From contig JAPFFF010000037.1 in the NCBI GenBank assembly GCA_039105265.1, positions 372,001 to 436,000 on the forward strand: 64,000 nucleotides of DNA, in the 5' to 3' direction. Positions 10,928-21,700 of the stretch are shown piece by piece (within the stretch, counting starts at the first letter, position 1; the number at the start of each line of letters is the position of its first letter). This DNA is from Tritrichomonas musculus. Its lineage: Eukaryota > Parabasalia > Tritrichomonadida > Tritrichomonadidae. The notes beneath the pieces were generated by a model. It was not told the origin of the DNA. It searched no databases and saw only the letters and a program-made list of their open reading frames with translations. Both the position numbers and the translations under genes were made by a program.

Positions 10928-11176
10928 TCACTTGAATAACAAAGAATATGCCCAAACATCTTGTTCGGGAATTTCTTCTTTGTCTTTCTTTTTCTCTTTA
11001 TCGAGATCAGCATAATATTTTTTCCATTCCTTGCTTGGTTCCCATTTTTCTTGGTAAGTAGTCATCGGAACATAGTTTGGGTCTTTGCTGACATACTTAA
11101 ATGGCTTTGGATAAGGAGGAGTGTCTAAATATTTTGGAAGGAGTCTCTCAGTCATTTCGGGGAATGGGAATTTCAT
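10928..11176 (-). CDS. Small charged hypothetical protein, 82 residues
   Basis: The start at 11176 is supported by TTTCATTATC, an initiator-like motif ten bases upstream. The protein is polar and Pro/Lys/Tyr-rich: an N-terminal PF-PEMTERLLPKYLDTPPYP stretch, a middle segment KWEPSKEWKKYYADLDKEKK, and a short hydrophobic end (DVWAYSLLFK). It has no signal peptide or membrane span. The WEPSKEWKKYYADL part would form a charged amphipathic helix. It sits alone between transposon relics, yet the frame is intact and its G+C content is higher than the surroundings, suggesting a functional gene. I do not recognise it. Small Lys/Trp/Tyr-rich proteins of this kind include microtubule-associated factors, but that is speculation. 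Confidence 0.6.
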   Translation of the reverse strand: MKFPFPEMTERLLPKYLDTPPYPKPFKYVSKDPNYVPMTTYQEKWEPSKEWKKYYADLDKEKKKDKEEIPEQDVWAYSLLFK

Positions 11177-11186
11177 ACAAGTAAAA

Positions 11187-11194
11187 GATAATGA
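11187..11194 (-). promoter_or_regulatory. Initiator-like element of the 82-residue gene
   Basis: TCATTATC on the minus strand, ten bases upstream of the ATG at 11176. Fits the trichomonad initiator consensus. Confidence 0.55.
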
Positions 11195-11310
11195 AATAAA
11201 AGATTTTTTTTTTTAAAAAAAAAACATCTCACAAAAAAATGTTCTTCGTCAAGATAAAAAAAAAAGGGTATTGTTTAAGGAGAGCTTGCTTTCAATATGT
11301 TGAAGCAGTT

Positions 11311-11520
11311 TTATATGTTGGAAAAAAATAATTTGGTATTTAAAATATTGAAGTAACGTGTGCCCATCATGCTTAAAAGAGCAAATAATTCGTGAAGTCC
11401 ATCATAACGTTTTCCTTGAGGAAATAGTTTATATAATTTGTTGAAATGTTTCAGTAAAGGCATATCCTTTATATTCATCTTGACTGATATCAGTTGCAAA
11501 ACCAATACCTTATCGAGCAT
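11311..11520 (-). pseudogene. Possible transposase N-terminal relic
   Basis: A 69-codon frame with a coding-like block (GLHELFALLSMMGTRYFNIL). It resembles the ELF-x-LLS-x-x-G-x-x-x-Y-x-I block found before the catalytic core of P-like transposases in this window and in trichomonads generally. No promoter motif or continuation is present. Weak call. Confidence 0.25.
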
Positions 11521-12429
11521 TCATCATTTACTTGTTCATTTCTTCTTGAAATCTTTTTTTTTTTTTTTTTTTTTTTTTGTTTATATTGTTTCATTCTTTT
11601 ATTATATCCACGACGAAACTGTGTTTTCTGCATAAACATCTCCTGTATTATATAAATAATCTAAATCACTTGTTTCCATTTGACACAAATAAAAGTGAAA
11701 TGATAAAAATAAAAACAAAGGGCTCTTCATAAGTTTGTTGGGATATTGCTTTTGCTCCAGTTTCAGGAGCAAAACATGAATGCTATTTTTACAATTAATG
11801 TAAAAGTAGGAAAAACGGATTTTTGATATATATTTTATCATAACTCGATCCAAAAAGAAGTTAATAAAAATGTAACAATTGATATATATTAAGATACTTG
11901 CTATATATATATATATATATTTAATACAATAATTTTGAAACATTTTTATATTTAGGTCTTGGGACGCGTTAGGAAAATCTCCACTTTTTGAAAGACTCTC
12001 CACCTCAATTTCGCTAAAAATCAGAAATCATCAATAACTATCAATAATGAGTATACATTATTAATTTCGAAGCATATCGACATATCTTGAGCAGGTGTAA
12101 TTATATATAACTACACTTATTAATCAGAATTCGGAGCTGGTGTAATTATATATAATTATTGAACTATATTTTAAACATTTAAGTTGATTTTAAGAAAAAC
12201 AAAAAGACCAATGAAAAAATTGATTTCAATTGTTTTAATTGTTTATTGGAAAACTCATGCAACATAAAATAAATCGATTCAAATACTTAATATAATATAT
12301 TATATCATGCATATAACGAAAAATACGACAGCATATTTTATTATAAATAATATATGTATTATGGTTGAAAAAAAATTATATAATAGGTTCACCAAATATT
12401 TTTTTCTGAAAAGAAGTGAATCATTATCA
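11521..12429. other. Non-coding with short repeats
   Basis: Includes a T run at 11550-11578, an (AT)n run near 11906-11920 and a 21-base direct repeat with one mismatch (GAGC-A/T-GGTGTAATTATATATA at about 12090 and 12135). The 133-codon minus frame at 11602-12003 is largely driven by A/T repeats. Its C-terminal 40 codons look more protein-like but cannot be assigned. Confidence 0.4.
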
Positions 12430-13620
12430 TCATCTTTTGTCTTTATTTCCCAAATCCTTCTCAAATTGACTTTCATCTCAAGCAGCATGAGCGTGAGCTC
12501 AGCTTACTATAGCAATATATCGCCTTTTCTCTTCAATTTTCTTCTTTTTTCTTTTTATATTTCTTTAACAAAAATCATAATACTCACTAATTTCATTTTC
12601 ATCTCCTCTTAAGCTTCAATCGCAATGATGATGATGAGAAGAGATGATTTTTTACAATGCTTCCGTCTAAATATTTTGGCTGTTTCTTTCAAGTCTCTCA
12701 TCTTCATCTGCATATTGATCTTAAATAGCATAAATTTCAGCTTTTTCAATCATTTCGATATTTTTAATATCATTTTTATTTGCTTCAATCATTGACTCGG
12801 GCTCGTTTTTGTTGAAGCAATCAATGATATATGATACATTGTATTGAAATCTTGCTCGATTTGAATGCGCTTCTTGTTGTTGATTGGAGAAGATATTGCA
12901 AAACTCATCATTTCTCATTCCAAAACTTTTTCTATTATATTTGATTTTTCATTTTCTTTTTGACATTGTTGTGGCTTTAATTTTCATGAGAAAAAAGATT
13001 CCTCCCGATCTCTATTTTTTTTATGGCTTGCAATTCAATGATATTCTTCTCGTTCATTCAGTTTTGCTTTTTTCTCGGTTTCAAGTTTTTTTTTTTGCTC
13101 CAATATCTACTTCTTTCACAATTGATTTTAATTTTTCTGATTCGAATTTTGAGGAGATTGTGATTATAAAAAACCTTGTTGCTGTTGATTCTTATATTCG
13201 CGTTTTTGTTGATAAAAAACCTTGCTGTAATCTGCTGATAACGGCATTATTTACGATCCTTCATTTGCTGAATTTGCTGTTCTTTGTATTCAGAACTTTT
13301 CCATTAGAGATGATCATCATGTTTTGTAATGTTCCGCTTTGTTTTTTTTTCTTCTTGTGGAAAAGTTGCTGAAGACAAAAAAACAGCATCCTTTGCATGC
13401 ATTGTCTCCAATTGATATAACTCAAATATGCATATTCACCAAATCTTTAAATATCCTTTAAAAGCAGATATTCTCATCCATATAGTTAATAATTTCAATT
13501 GAATTTGTTGCATCAAGTGGCAATTTCAAAAAGACAAGCTTTGTCATTGGTTTCATTTTCATTACAAAAACGAGCCAAAAAACATCAATTTTTTGAGCTG
13601 TTTGTGGAATTAAGGCATTC
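12430..13620 (-). pseudogene. Decayed gene for a charged/coiled-coil protein
   Basis: On the minus strand, short protein-like blocks follow one another in changing frames. They are KLVFLKLPLDATNSIEIINY near 13500, EYKEQQIQQMKDRK near 13275, KLETEKKAKLNEREEY near 13070, and a Glu/Asn-rich block (IASTKTSPS or EPESMIEANKND by frame) near 12800. Further charged segments run down to about 12430. Numerous frame changes and stops separate them. The opposite-strand 162-codon frame at 12884-13372, rich in Phe and Leu, is the shadow of this Glu/Lys/Gln-rich sequence. The overall pattern is an old host gene in decay; its identity is unknown. Confidence 0.35.
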
Positions 13621-13742
13621 TTCTAATAACAAATATTTAGTGAATGTAAATTATGTGTTTTTCAATTGAAAAATTTCAATTCATTTTCTTCTGAATTCAC
13701 AGAAGAAAAAATCCATTTGTTAGTAAGTTTAAATATATTCTC

Positions 13743-16484
13743 TTATTTGATATTATTGCGTTCTTTTAGGAGGATAAGATTTCCATTTTCAATAGTGCTT
13801 TTACAATCATTGTTGTAAGCAATTTGTAATAATTTTTGTTCAAGTTGTTTTTCTCTCTTTTTTGGCAACTTTATTGTTATTTTATAATTGATATTCAAGC
13901 TCAGGTTTCTTAAGCATCTGTTTACAATGAATATTACTGAATATATATTTAAATCAATAATGTTTATCGATCTAAAAACGAATTTCTTTGATATATTATC
14001 ATTTAACATCATCGAATGATGATATTTGGATTCTGAATAATCTTCCAATTTAAAGTTACACGTAAAAGGCTTCAGTTTTACCTGTTTCCTTATTTCTTCT
14101 GTTTCTTCAAATTGATTATAAAATATTACTTCAACTGATGCATTTATTTCTTCTATTTGCGATAACAAACTAATTACATTTTGATTTGAATCGTTTTGTG
14201 TTTCTTCCTTTGGACGAGGAAGTTTATAATCGCAGAAATTCACCAATCCTTTTATCACTTTTTCAAGATCAAAAAATGCTAAGTTTTTCTGTTCTACAAA
14301 AAAAAAGTTGAAGGTAATGAATACATGTTCATTTTTGTTCAAACGAGTAAAAATGTGAAATAAAGTTTGAAAATCGAGATCTAAAGCTGAATAACAATAA
14401 TTATTGCAATTTTTTTTGAATTTTTCAATCATTTGATCATCTTCATTTTTCAAATTCATATTATGTAAATAATAGACCATTATATTAGCTACTAGATCAC
14501 CATTCATACAGTTGTTTAATTCATTATACGTTTCTTCATCCAGTTCTTGAACAATTTTTATGAAATTTTTTAAATCTTTTTTTTGTCCTTTTTCAACATT
14601 TTGGTAAATAATTTTATCTTCTTTTCTGCTCTTGTAAAAATAATAGAATGAAATAACTGAAGGAACAAACGTGTCTGTAACCTTATTATAATATATTCCA
14701 ATTGAATCCATTGATATTTCGCCATGATATGCGTTATAAGAATGAATTTCGGCAATTTCTTTAGCTATCATATACAGCCACATTTTAATTTCTTTTTTAT
14801 ATGAAAAGTTTTGAACGTAGTTATTCAATGTTGTGATTGGAATTATTCTCGATCTAAAACGAAAATCATTATCATTATTTGGCAACCTCATTGGTCCATC
14901 ATTTAATAAATTAATATCAATTTGCTTTAAATATGCAGCTTTGTCTACATAATGCTGAATAATTACATTGAATGCTTCTTCAAGCAAAATTTTTTTATCT
15001 TTGAGTGAAACCCTAAATTTCTCAAAAATCAAAGTAATTACATCATGATTTGCATATTCTTCTTCATCGTAAGAAATATCTAGAAAACATACAGAATTTT
15101 GAAAAAAGTTTTCAAGAATAACATTTGAATAATCATTTCCTTGATAATAATTGCAAACTAGATCACTTATTGTGCATTCATATTCATCTGAACTACATGC
15201 ATGTTCTAATCTGTATTCTATTTCATCAATATTTTCTTTGTAAAAATCTAAATCACGAAGATCTTCAATCACTTCAATAATATGGTTGTAACTTTTTGTT
15301 TTATCAACTTCCATACATTTTTGAATGATATTCTGAATTCCTTTACAATCAAACGTGTCATCAAAACTTTTATCTTTGTAATCTTTAAATAAGTAGTTAT
15401 AATAACCTTTCTTTAATTGTTCAATTCTTTTGAAACGCGGCATATTACCAAATACTGTTTCAAGTGCATTTTGTGTAATTATTTCATAAATCAAAGCTCC
15501 AAATGAATATATATCATTTCTAATTCTTTCATCATCATTTGTTATTTCATTATTTCCCATTAACATTGGATGTCGATAATAAAACGATAATTGAAGTTTT
15601 GTTGAATTTTGTTCAATGTTTTTGTCATTTTTTGCTGGAGAAAGATAAACATTTTTTTTGTTATCTACATAAATGCAGTGACTTGTTATGCATTGATGAT
15701 ATGTTTCATTATAATGGAGCATTTCAATAGCAAATGAAATTTCAAATATCATTTTTATTTTGTCTACTTTTGTGAATATATATTTTTCTGGGTGTGATTT
15801 GTTATTGGATAGAAATATGTCAAGCGTTTGATATGGATAATATGGAAATTTTATTTTGTTTATTTCTGTTTTTGGATCATTTGAATGCACAAAGAAATTT
15901 GGATATTTTTTAAATCTTTCATTTTTGATAAAATTCTGACGAAACAACCTGATTTCTTCATCAATTATAGCTTGTTCACAATCATTATATGTTTTTTCAA
16001 TATTTAAATTGAAATCATTATTAACAAAAAGTCTTGATAATGAATTCAATTCATCTTTCATTTGAATATCTTTAATTTTATGATTTCCGTCATTTTGATT
16101 TTTTCCTTGATCAATGTCATAATTTTCATCTATTTTTAATTCATTAAACTTGTCCTGCATCGTTTTTTGATCAATCAAGTGACTAAAAAACAAACAGAAT
16201 AAATCTTCAACAAGATAATTCTTCTTCTCCTTTTGATATTCATTTATTTTTACTGCAACTTCTTCCTTTAATTCCATATAGGTTTGTGATCTGCTATTCA
16301 AAAATGTTTGATATAATGATGTTAATGAAGAATTACTGACATATGAACTATGTTTCAAATAAGTTTGTTCAAACCAACTGGTCAATTCACATCCATCCAG
16401 TGATGAACTTTCTAGTTGCTTCATGTATGGCAAAATACATGATGGATACTCTTTATTTGCATTGATGATCTCTATTTTTTTCAT
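13743..16484 (-). CDS. Tandem pseudokinase protein, 913 residues
   Basis: The first kinase-like region is residues about 212-412. Its DIYSFGALIYEIIT helix (324-337) is clear, but the catalytic loop aligned with HRDIKPENILLD reads HQCITSHCIYVD (263-274), so Asp, Lys and Asn are all lost. The DFG site is replaced by LSPAK. A second kinase-like region around 545-700 has YHGEISMDSIGIYY (586-599), again lacking the catalytic Asp, Lys and Asn. No glycine loop or VAIK lysine is evident in either copy. A helical N-terminal region (1-190) and a C-terminal domain (750-913) are unassigned. The protein likely acts as a scaffold or allosteric partner rather than an enzyme. The start is supported by TCATTACT three bases upstream of the ATG. 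It stands alone between two non-coding tracts. Confidence 0.8.
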   Translation of the reverse strand: MKKIEIINANKEYPSCILPYMKQLESSSLDGCELTSWFEQTYLKHSSYVSNSSLTSLYQTFLNSRSQTYMELKEEVAVKINEYQKEKKNYLVEDLFCLFFSHLIDQKTMQDKFNELKIDENYDIDQGKNQNDGNHKIKDIQMKDELNSLSRLFVNNDFNLNIEKTYNDCEQAIIDEEIRLFRQNFIKNERFKKYPNFFVHSNDPKTEINKIKFPYYPYQTLDIFLSNNKSHPEKYIFTKVDKIKMIFEISFAIEMLHYNETYHQCITSHCIYVDNKKNVYLSPAKNDKNIEQNSTKLQLSFYYRHPMLMGNNEITNDDERIRNDIYSFGALIYEIITQNALETVFGNMPRFKRIEQLKKGYYNYLFKDYKDKSFDDTFDCKGIQNIIQKCMEVDKTKSYNHIIEVIEDLRDLDFYKENIDEIEYRLEHACSSDEYECTISDLVCNYYQGNDYSNVILENFFQNSVCFLDISYDEEEYANHDVITLIFEKFRVSLKDKKILLEEAFNVIIQHYVDKAAYLKQIDINLLNDGPMRLPNNDNDFRFRSRIIPITTLNNYVQNFSYKKEIKMWLYMIAKEIAEIHSYNAYHGEISMDSIGIYYNKVTDTFVPSVISFYYFYKSRKEDKIIYQNVEKGQKKDLKNFIKIVQELDEETYNELNNCMNGDLVANIMVYYLHNMNLKNEDDQMIEKFKKNCNNYCYSALDLDFQTLFHIFTRLNKNEHVFITFNFFFVEQKNLAFFDLEKVIKGLVNFCDYKLPRPKEETQNDSNQNVISLLSQIEEINASVEVIFYNQFEETEEIRKQVKLKPFTCNFKLEDYSESKYHHSMMLNDNISKKFVFRSINIIDLNIYSVIFIVNRCLRNLSLNINYKITIKLPKKREKQLEQKLLQIAYNNDCKSTIENGNLILLKERNNIK

Positions 16485-16486
16485 GT

Positions 16487-16494
16487 AGTAATGA
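16487..16494 (-). promoter_or_regulatory. Initiator-like element of the tandem pseudokinase gene
   Basis: TCATTACT on the minus strand, just upstream of the ATG at 16484, within TTTTTCATTACTAC. Matches the trichomonad initiator pattern. Confidence 0.55.
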
Positions 16495-16737
16495 AAAATA
16501 ATCCATGATAAAAAGTGATATCTTCATGGAAAAATACGTTATAAGTTTAAAATTTTTTTTTAAAAAAATATCATTAAACATATGTATTACTATGCAAATG
16601 CAAATACAAAATAAAACAAAAAAAAAGTATATACTTTTTTGATAGTGTTAAGAAAATATAATTTTCCAAATTTCTGATATTCAAAAAGTTTGTTATCAAG
16701 TGGGCCATAATTTGCCCTTTTATAAAAAAAGTGAAAA

Positions 16738-16769
16738 TTTCCAATTTTCCAAATTTGGAAAATTGGAAA
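16738..16769. repeat. Perfect 32-base palindrome
   Basis: The centre is CCAAATTTGG; the arms read TTTCCAATTTTCCAAA and its exact complement with no spacer. It is followed by a run of about 20 T. It could form a cruciform or, if transcribed, a hairpin. It lies just outside the inverted-repeat element to the right. Confidence 0.9.
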
Positions 16770-16841
16770 ATTGAATTTTTTTTTTTTTTTTTTTTTCCAT
16801 AAACCTTCGAAAGGTCACCCTAAAATATTAACCTAACCACA

Positions 16842-17787
16842 ATTTTTTTTTTTTTTTTGGGTCATGACAGAGTAGCTGCAACAAATTCAGAACATGATCG
16901 TATTTTTTTTGAAGTGTGATATGAAAATTCTATTTTTTTCTAAAATTTTTATCAGTTGTATTTATTATTTCGGAAAGCAAATAATAAAATATATGTTGCA
17001 ATGAGTTGTTTATTGATATTTAATATAGTGCATGCTAAATAATTATAAATTGAAAACTTTTTTGTTGGTTATTCGTTTTTTTTTTATTAAAAGCAAGGTT
17101 CCAATGAAAGGATCCTTTTTATAATAGACTGAAAAATATTTTAATATATGTAAAAATGATTAATCATGATATTAATTCAAATTTTAGAGATAATTATAAA
17201 TGAATTTGGATTGATTATTTTTGGATTTCTTTGGGTTTAAAGCTGGATTCATGGGATAGTTAAGAACTTGCAGATTCACTAGGTTGGAAATCTTTCATTT
17301 AATCATTCAAATCCAATTCAAAAAGATAATTTAAAAAGAAAGAATTCTATGTTTTGTTTTGTTACAAAATTTTTCACATTTTTTCAATGAATAAAATTAA
17401 AATTATGCTTAACGCTACCAAGGAATTATTTTCATATATTTGAAATTTATTTATTTGTAATTAATATTATATTTATATCAAATAATGGATGATCGCATGC
17501 ACATTTTTAGCATCGTGAATGTATACGATTTTTCCAATAATTTAAATCTTTTATTTAAAAAGTGCAAATGCTTAAAATAAAGTTTTATATTATATTATTA
17601 TAAAATCATAAAACCTTTTCATCAATGAGAAAAATCAATTTGACAGTCCACTTTTTGAGAGGCCTTGTCCAAAAATTTTCGTTGCAGCTACTCTGATAAA
17701 TTTATTTTTTTAAGTAAAGACGATAAATCCAATAAATCTTTACAGAGTAGCTACTCTGTCATGACCCAAAAAAAAAAAAAAAAAAAA
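16842..17787. mobile_element. Terminal-inverted-repeat element, non-autonomous, about 0.95 kb
   Basis: Outer ends are exact 19-base inverted repeats: GGGTCATGACAGAGTAGCT at 16859-16877 and its complement at 17749-17767. They are extended outward by a 17-base T run on the left and a run of about 20 A on the right. A second internal complement of the left end, GTTGCAGCTACTCTG at 17681-17695, matches 16868-16882 exactly. The interior is A/T-rich with no open frame of note, so if mobile it would depend on a transposase in trans. No target-site duplication could be defined because the flanks are homopolymers. The resemblance is to a MITE; the family is unknown to me. Confidence 0.55.
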
Positions 17788-17894
17788 GAGGTATTCATGT
17801 AAAGATTTAAACCATAAAAATTTTTTAAATGAAATATTGATTTTAATATCAATATTTTATACAAACTAATTCTTTTATTTAAATATAATACAAT

Positions 17895-18079
17895 ATTTCA
17901 TTTAATATTGATATTAAATATAATATATTATATTTCATTTAATATTGATATTAAATATAATATATTATATTTCATTTAATATTGATATTAAATATAATAT
18001 ATTATATTTCATTTAATATTGATATTAAATATAATATATTATATTTCATTTAATATTGATATTAAATATAATATAATAT
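17895..18079. repeat. Five tandem copies of a 37-base A/T unit
   Basis: Copies begin at 17895, 17932, 17969, 18006 and 18043, each starting ATTTCATTTAATATTGATAT. The unit contains the inverted motif TTAATATTGATATTAA. The last copy runs directly into the TATAA pentamer array. Confidence 0.9.
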
Positions 18080-18596
18080 AATATAATATAATATAATATA
18101 ATATAATATAATATAATATAATATAATATAATATAATATAATATAATATAATATATAATATAATATAATATAATATAATATAATATAATATAATATAATA
18201 TAATATAATATAATATAATATAATATAATATAATATAATATAATATAATATAATATAATATAATATAATATAATATAATATAATATAATATAATATAATA
18301 TAATATAATATAATATAATATAATATAATATAATATAATATAATATAATATAATATAATATAATATAATATAATATAATATAATATAATATAATATAATA
18401 TAATATAATATAATATAATATAATATAATATAATATAATATAATATAATATAATATAATATAATATAATATAATATAATATAATATAATATAATATAATA
18501 TATATATAATATAATATAATATAATATAATATAATATAATATAATATAATATAATATAATATAATATAATATAATATAATGTAATATAATATAATA
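18063..18596. repeat. TATAA pentanucleotide microsatellite
   Basis: About 100 tandem TATAA/ATATA pentamers with only a few phase slips (near 18150 and 18505) and one G substitution near 18579. A 197-codon minus frame made of IILYY repeats is purely a product of the array. Confidence 0.95.
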
Positions 18597-18708
18597 TATG
18601 AAATTTTTTAAATATTATAATATATGATATTTTATACAAACTAATTCTTTTATTTAAAAGCCAATTTATACAAAAAGTAAAAACTTTCTTGGGGTTCTCT
18701 ATAATATA

Positions 18709-21700
18709 TTAAATAATCTCATTTCCCCAATGAGATTCCTCAAAACTTGTATCCTCATCAGAAGAAGCTGAAGAATTCATCTGTGCCTGCTGTACATGCG
18801 TATAAAGAGGATTCTCTTGTGTGATCATCTGTGTTTGGAAGTAATTAAAGTTTCTGTCATATCGCGAGTTGAGCGAGTCATTCGTCTCCTGCTCCATCTC
18901 GTCTCCCTGCTCCTCGTCGAAGTCGACACTTCTCTTAATTTGGCTGTCTGCCCTCTTCTTCTTCTTCCTAAGCAGAACTATCAAAATGATGGCGGATACA
19001 ACGATGACAAGGCCAACAGCGCCAATCGCTGCGCCGAGGATGATCTTCGTCTTGTCGCTCTTCGGCTTGCGAGACGGAACGGAGCTTGTGACAGGGCTGT
19101 ATGACGGATACTCAAAGTTGGAGATCGCAAGAATCAAATCATCGACGATCTCTGGGTAAAAGCACTCGCCGTTGATCGTGTTGTTGCCCGACGTGACAGA
19201 AGCTTCAGAAACCTCATTTTTCACTTCATCCACAAAATCAAAGTCTTCAAAAACATCACCAGAATTATTTACGCCTAAACCGACTGTTGCATTTCCAATT
19301 TTACTAACTTTTGCATTTCCAATTTTACTAACTGTTGCATTTCCAATTTTACTAACTTTTGCATTTCCAATTTTACTAACTGTTGCATTTCCAATTTTAC
19401 TAACTGTTGCATTTCCAATTTTACTAACTGTTGCATTTACATTTTCAACAACTTTTGCATTTACATTTTCAACAACTTTTGCATTTACATTTTCAACAAC
19501 TTTTGCATTTACATTTTCAACAACTTTTGCATTTACATTTTCAACAACTTTTGCATTTACATTTTCAACAACTTTTGCATTTTCTTTTTGACTAGTTCTT
19601 GAATTTTCTTTTTGACTAACATTTTCATTTTCTTTTTGACCAGTTCTTTGATTTTCTGTTGCATTTTCTTGGACTTGTTTGATCTGCTTGCTTGCGTCAT
19701 GCGCTGACAGTTTGGACCTGATTATTGCTTCATTGCTGTCGAAGCAGCAGTCAGTTATGAAGATGTTTGCATTCAAGTTCTCGAAGAGGTGGTTGAAGTC
19801 AGACTTCTCTGCCAAGACCTTCGTGTAGCCATGCCTGCCATCCAAGAAGAGTGCCGCAGCTCTGTCAGTCACGAAGTGAGTGAAAGTTGAGAACGTAATG
19901 AAAATTCTCCCCACATTCTCAGCCTCCTGCGCGTAGAACTGGTTGCGGCTTGGGTTGATTATAGAGAACATGCATCTCGTAATTGTCACATTGAAGTCCG
20001 AACTGTCCTGGTTATTGTCATTGATGTGCGTGAACTGGTAATTTGTCTGGTCGTCGAGATAAGAGCCTTTAGTGAAGTTGGTGTTGCTGATGAGGGCGAA
20101 AGCATTTCCGTTTATGTACAAAGTGTCGGTTGGATCGATTGAAGACAATGACTTAATTGCTGAGTTATTCAAAAAGTGACAATTTTCAATGATCAGGTCA
20201 TTCTTGTTCTTAACAAAAATGGCGCCACAATCACCGAATGCTTTGTTGACTTCGAAAGTGCAGCCAGTGATTGAAATCAGCGAATTTTCAGCAGTCATGT
20301 CCAAGTAAAGAGCACCGCCATTTCCCAGTGCTGAATTCAAAATAAACACACAATTATTGAATGTAACCGATTTCAGCATCAATAATGAATCACCGTCTTC
20401 ATCATTGTACGTGATAACGCCACCAAAAGCGCCGCCATTATCAGAGCAGTAGTTGTTTATCCACTCGCACTCGTCGAACAAAATGTGCTGTGATGGAATC
20501 ATGTAACTGCCGTAACCGCCGCCATAATGGTTACTGTAGACATTGTTCCTGAAGATCCATTTCTTAAAGTGGATGTTTTTGTTGACATTTATTCCGTAGA
20601 TAGACGAGCCCGTTGAAATATTTTCAATACAAACATTTTCAATCACTAATTGGTCGTCGTTGAAGGACGTTAAGGCAATGCTTAAAGTACGATAGGAAGA
20701 GCCAACACATGAATTAAACAGGAGACCGTTTATATCCACTTTTTCAGGCGATTTTCCATCGTCATTGTGAATGTGCAATGAGCCTGCATTCAATACTTTG
20801 TTGTTGTTGCTTTCGAATTCACAGTCACGAATCTCTGTTCGCGTTGGCGAGCTGATCTCAAGACCAGAACAGGCATTCCTACTCAATGTGAATTGGAATG
20901 AACAATTGTGAACGATAGAGATTCCATTTGGAATTGAAACAACATACTTTCGAGCAATGCAATTAATGAAAGTGCAATTATCAATGTTCGTTGTTATTGT
21001 TTGAATTCCAATGTTGTTGATTTGCAGACTTGAATCATTCAGTGTCTGACAATTATTGAAATAAGAGTCAATTATCTCTGATGATTCCGTGAAATTAAGC
21101 AGAAGAGAGCCTGACTTATTAGAACTTGCCCTAGTAAAAGTGACATTGTTATTAGTGAATTTGACATTCATCGATGAACTCGCAATGGTGAATTTCTGTG
21201 ATGAATAACATGCATTGTCAATCATTGCACACGAATCAACAACAAAGTTAATAAGATGAACATTTTCTTCAACAATATAAATACAAGAACCTTCAGTTCC
21301 TTGATTTCCAATAAATATACAATTTGTGAGTGAAAATGTTTCTATTCGAAGCGAATCAAATATAATTGGATCTTCATATTCATCAGGATCAACGTCTTGA
21401 ATAACTTTTCCCCATAAATAAATGGCTCCTCCTTCTTCAGCTGCAAAGTTTCCTTCAAAAGTTGTGTTTGTAATAGAAATGTCATTACAAATATTGAGTG
21501 ATAAAGCGCCACCTTTTCCATTTATGCAATGATTTCGTTTAAATTCACAATTTATTATTTGTAATGAAATGTTGGCAATTGTCGATGAATAACCACATTG
21601 AAAAGCTCCACCAGTCGAAAATATTGGATCAGAATTTGAATGATTATTTACATTATCAATGAAAAAGCATTGATTAAGAATTAATGTTGTCATTATTCTG

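Larger units (their letters stand above)
17852..18658. repeat. Long A/T satellite block bounded by 32-base direct repeats
   Basis: An identical 32-base sequence containing TTTATACAAACTAATTCTTT flanks the block at 17852-17883 and 18627-18658. A related AAATTTTTTAAAT context lies beside each copy. Between them lie five copies of a 37-base unit and then about 530 bases of TATAA pentamers. The arrangement suggests growth of an array between two halves of a duplicated flank. Confidence 0.85.

Noticed and set aside
11602-12003. 133-codon minus frame
   Set aside because: Mostly translated (AT)n and A/T-rich sequence. Only the end looks protein-like, with no identifiable motif.
12884-13372. 162-codon plus frame rich in Phe and Leu, membrane-protein-like
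   Set aside because: It mirrors Glu/Lys/Gln-rich decayed coding on the minus strand and ignores the composition of real genes here.
18046-18639. 197-codon frame made of IILYY repeats
   Set aside because: It is the translation of the TATAA pentamer array, with no promoter or non-repeat content.
19172-19591. 139-codon plus frame with Thr/Phe/Ala repeats
   Set aside because: Shadow of the octapeptide array in the surface-protein gene.
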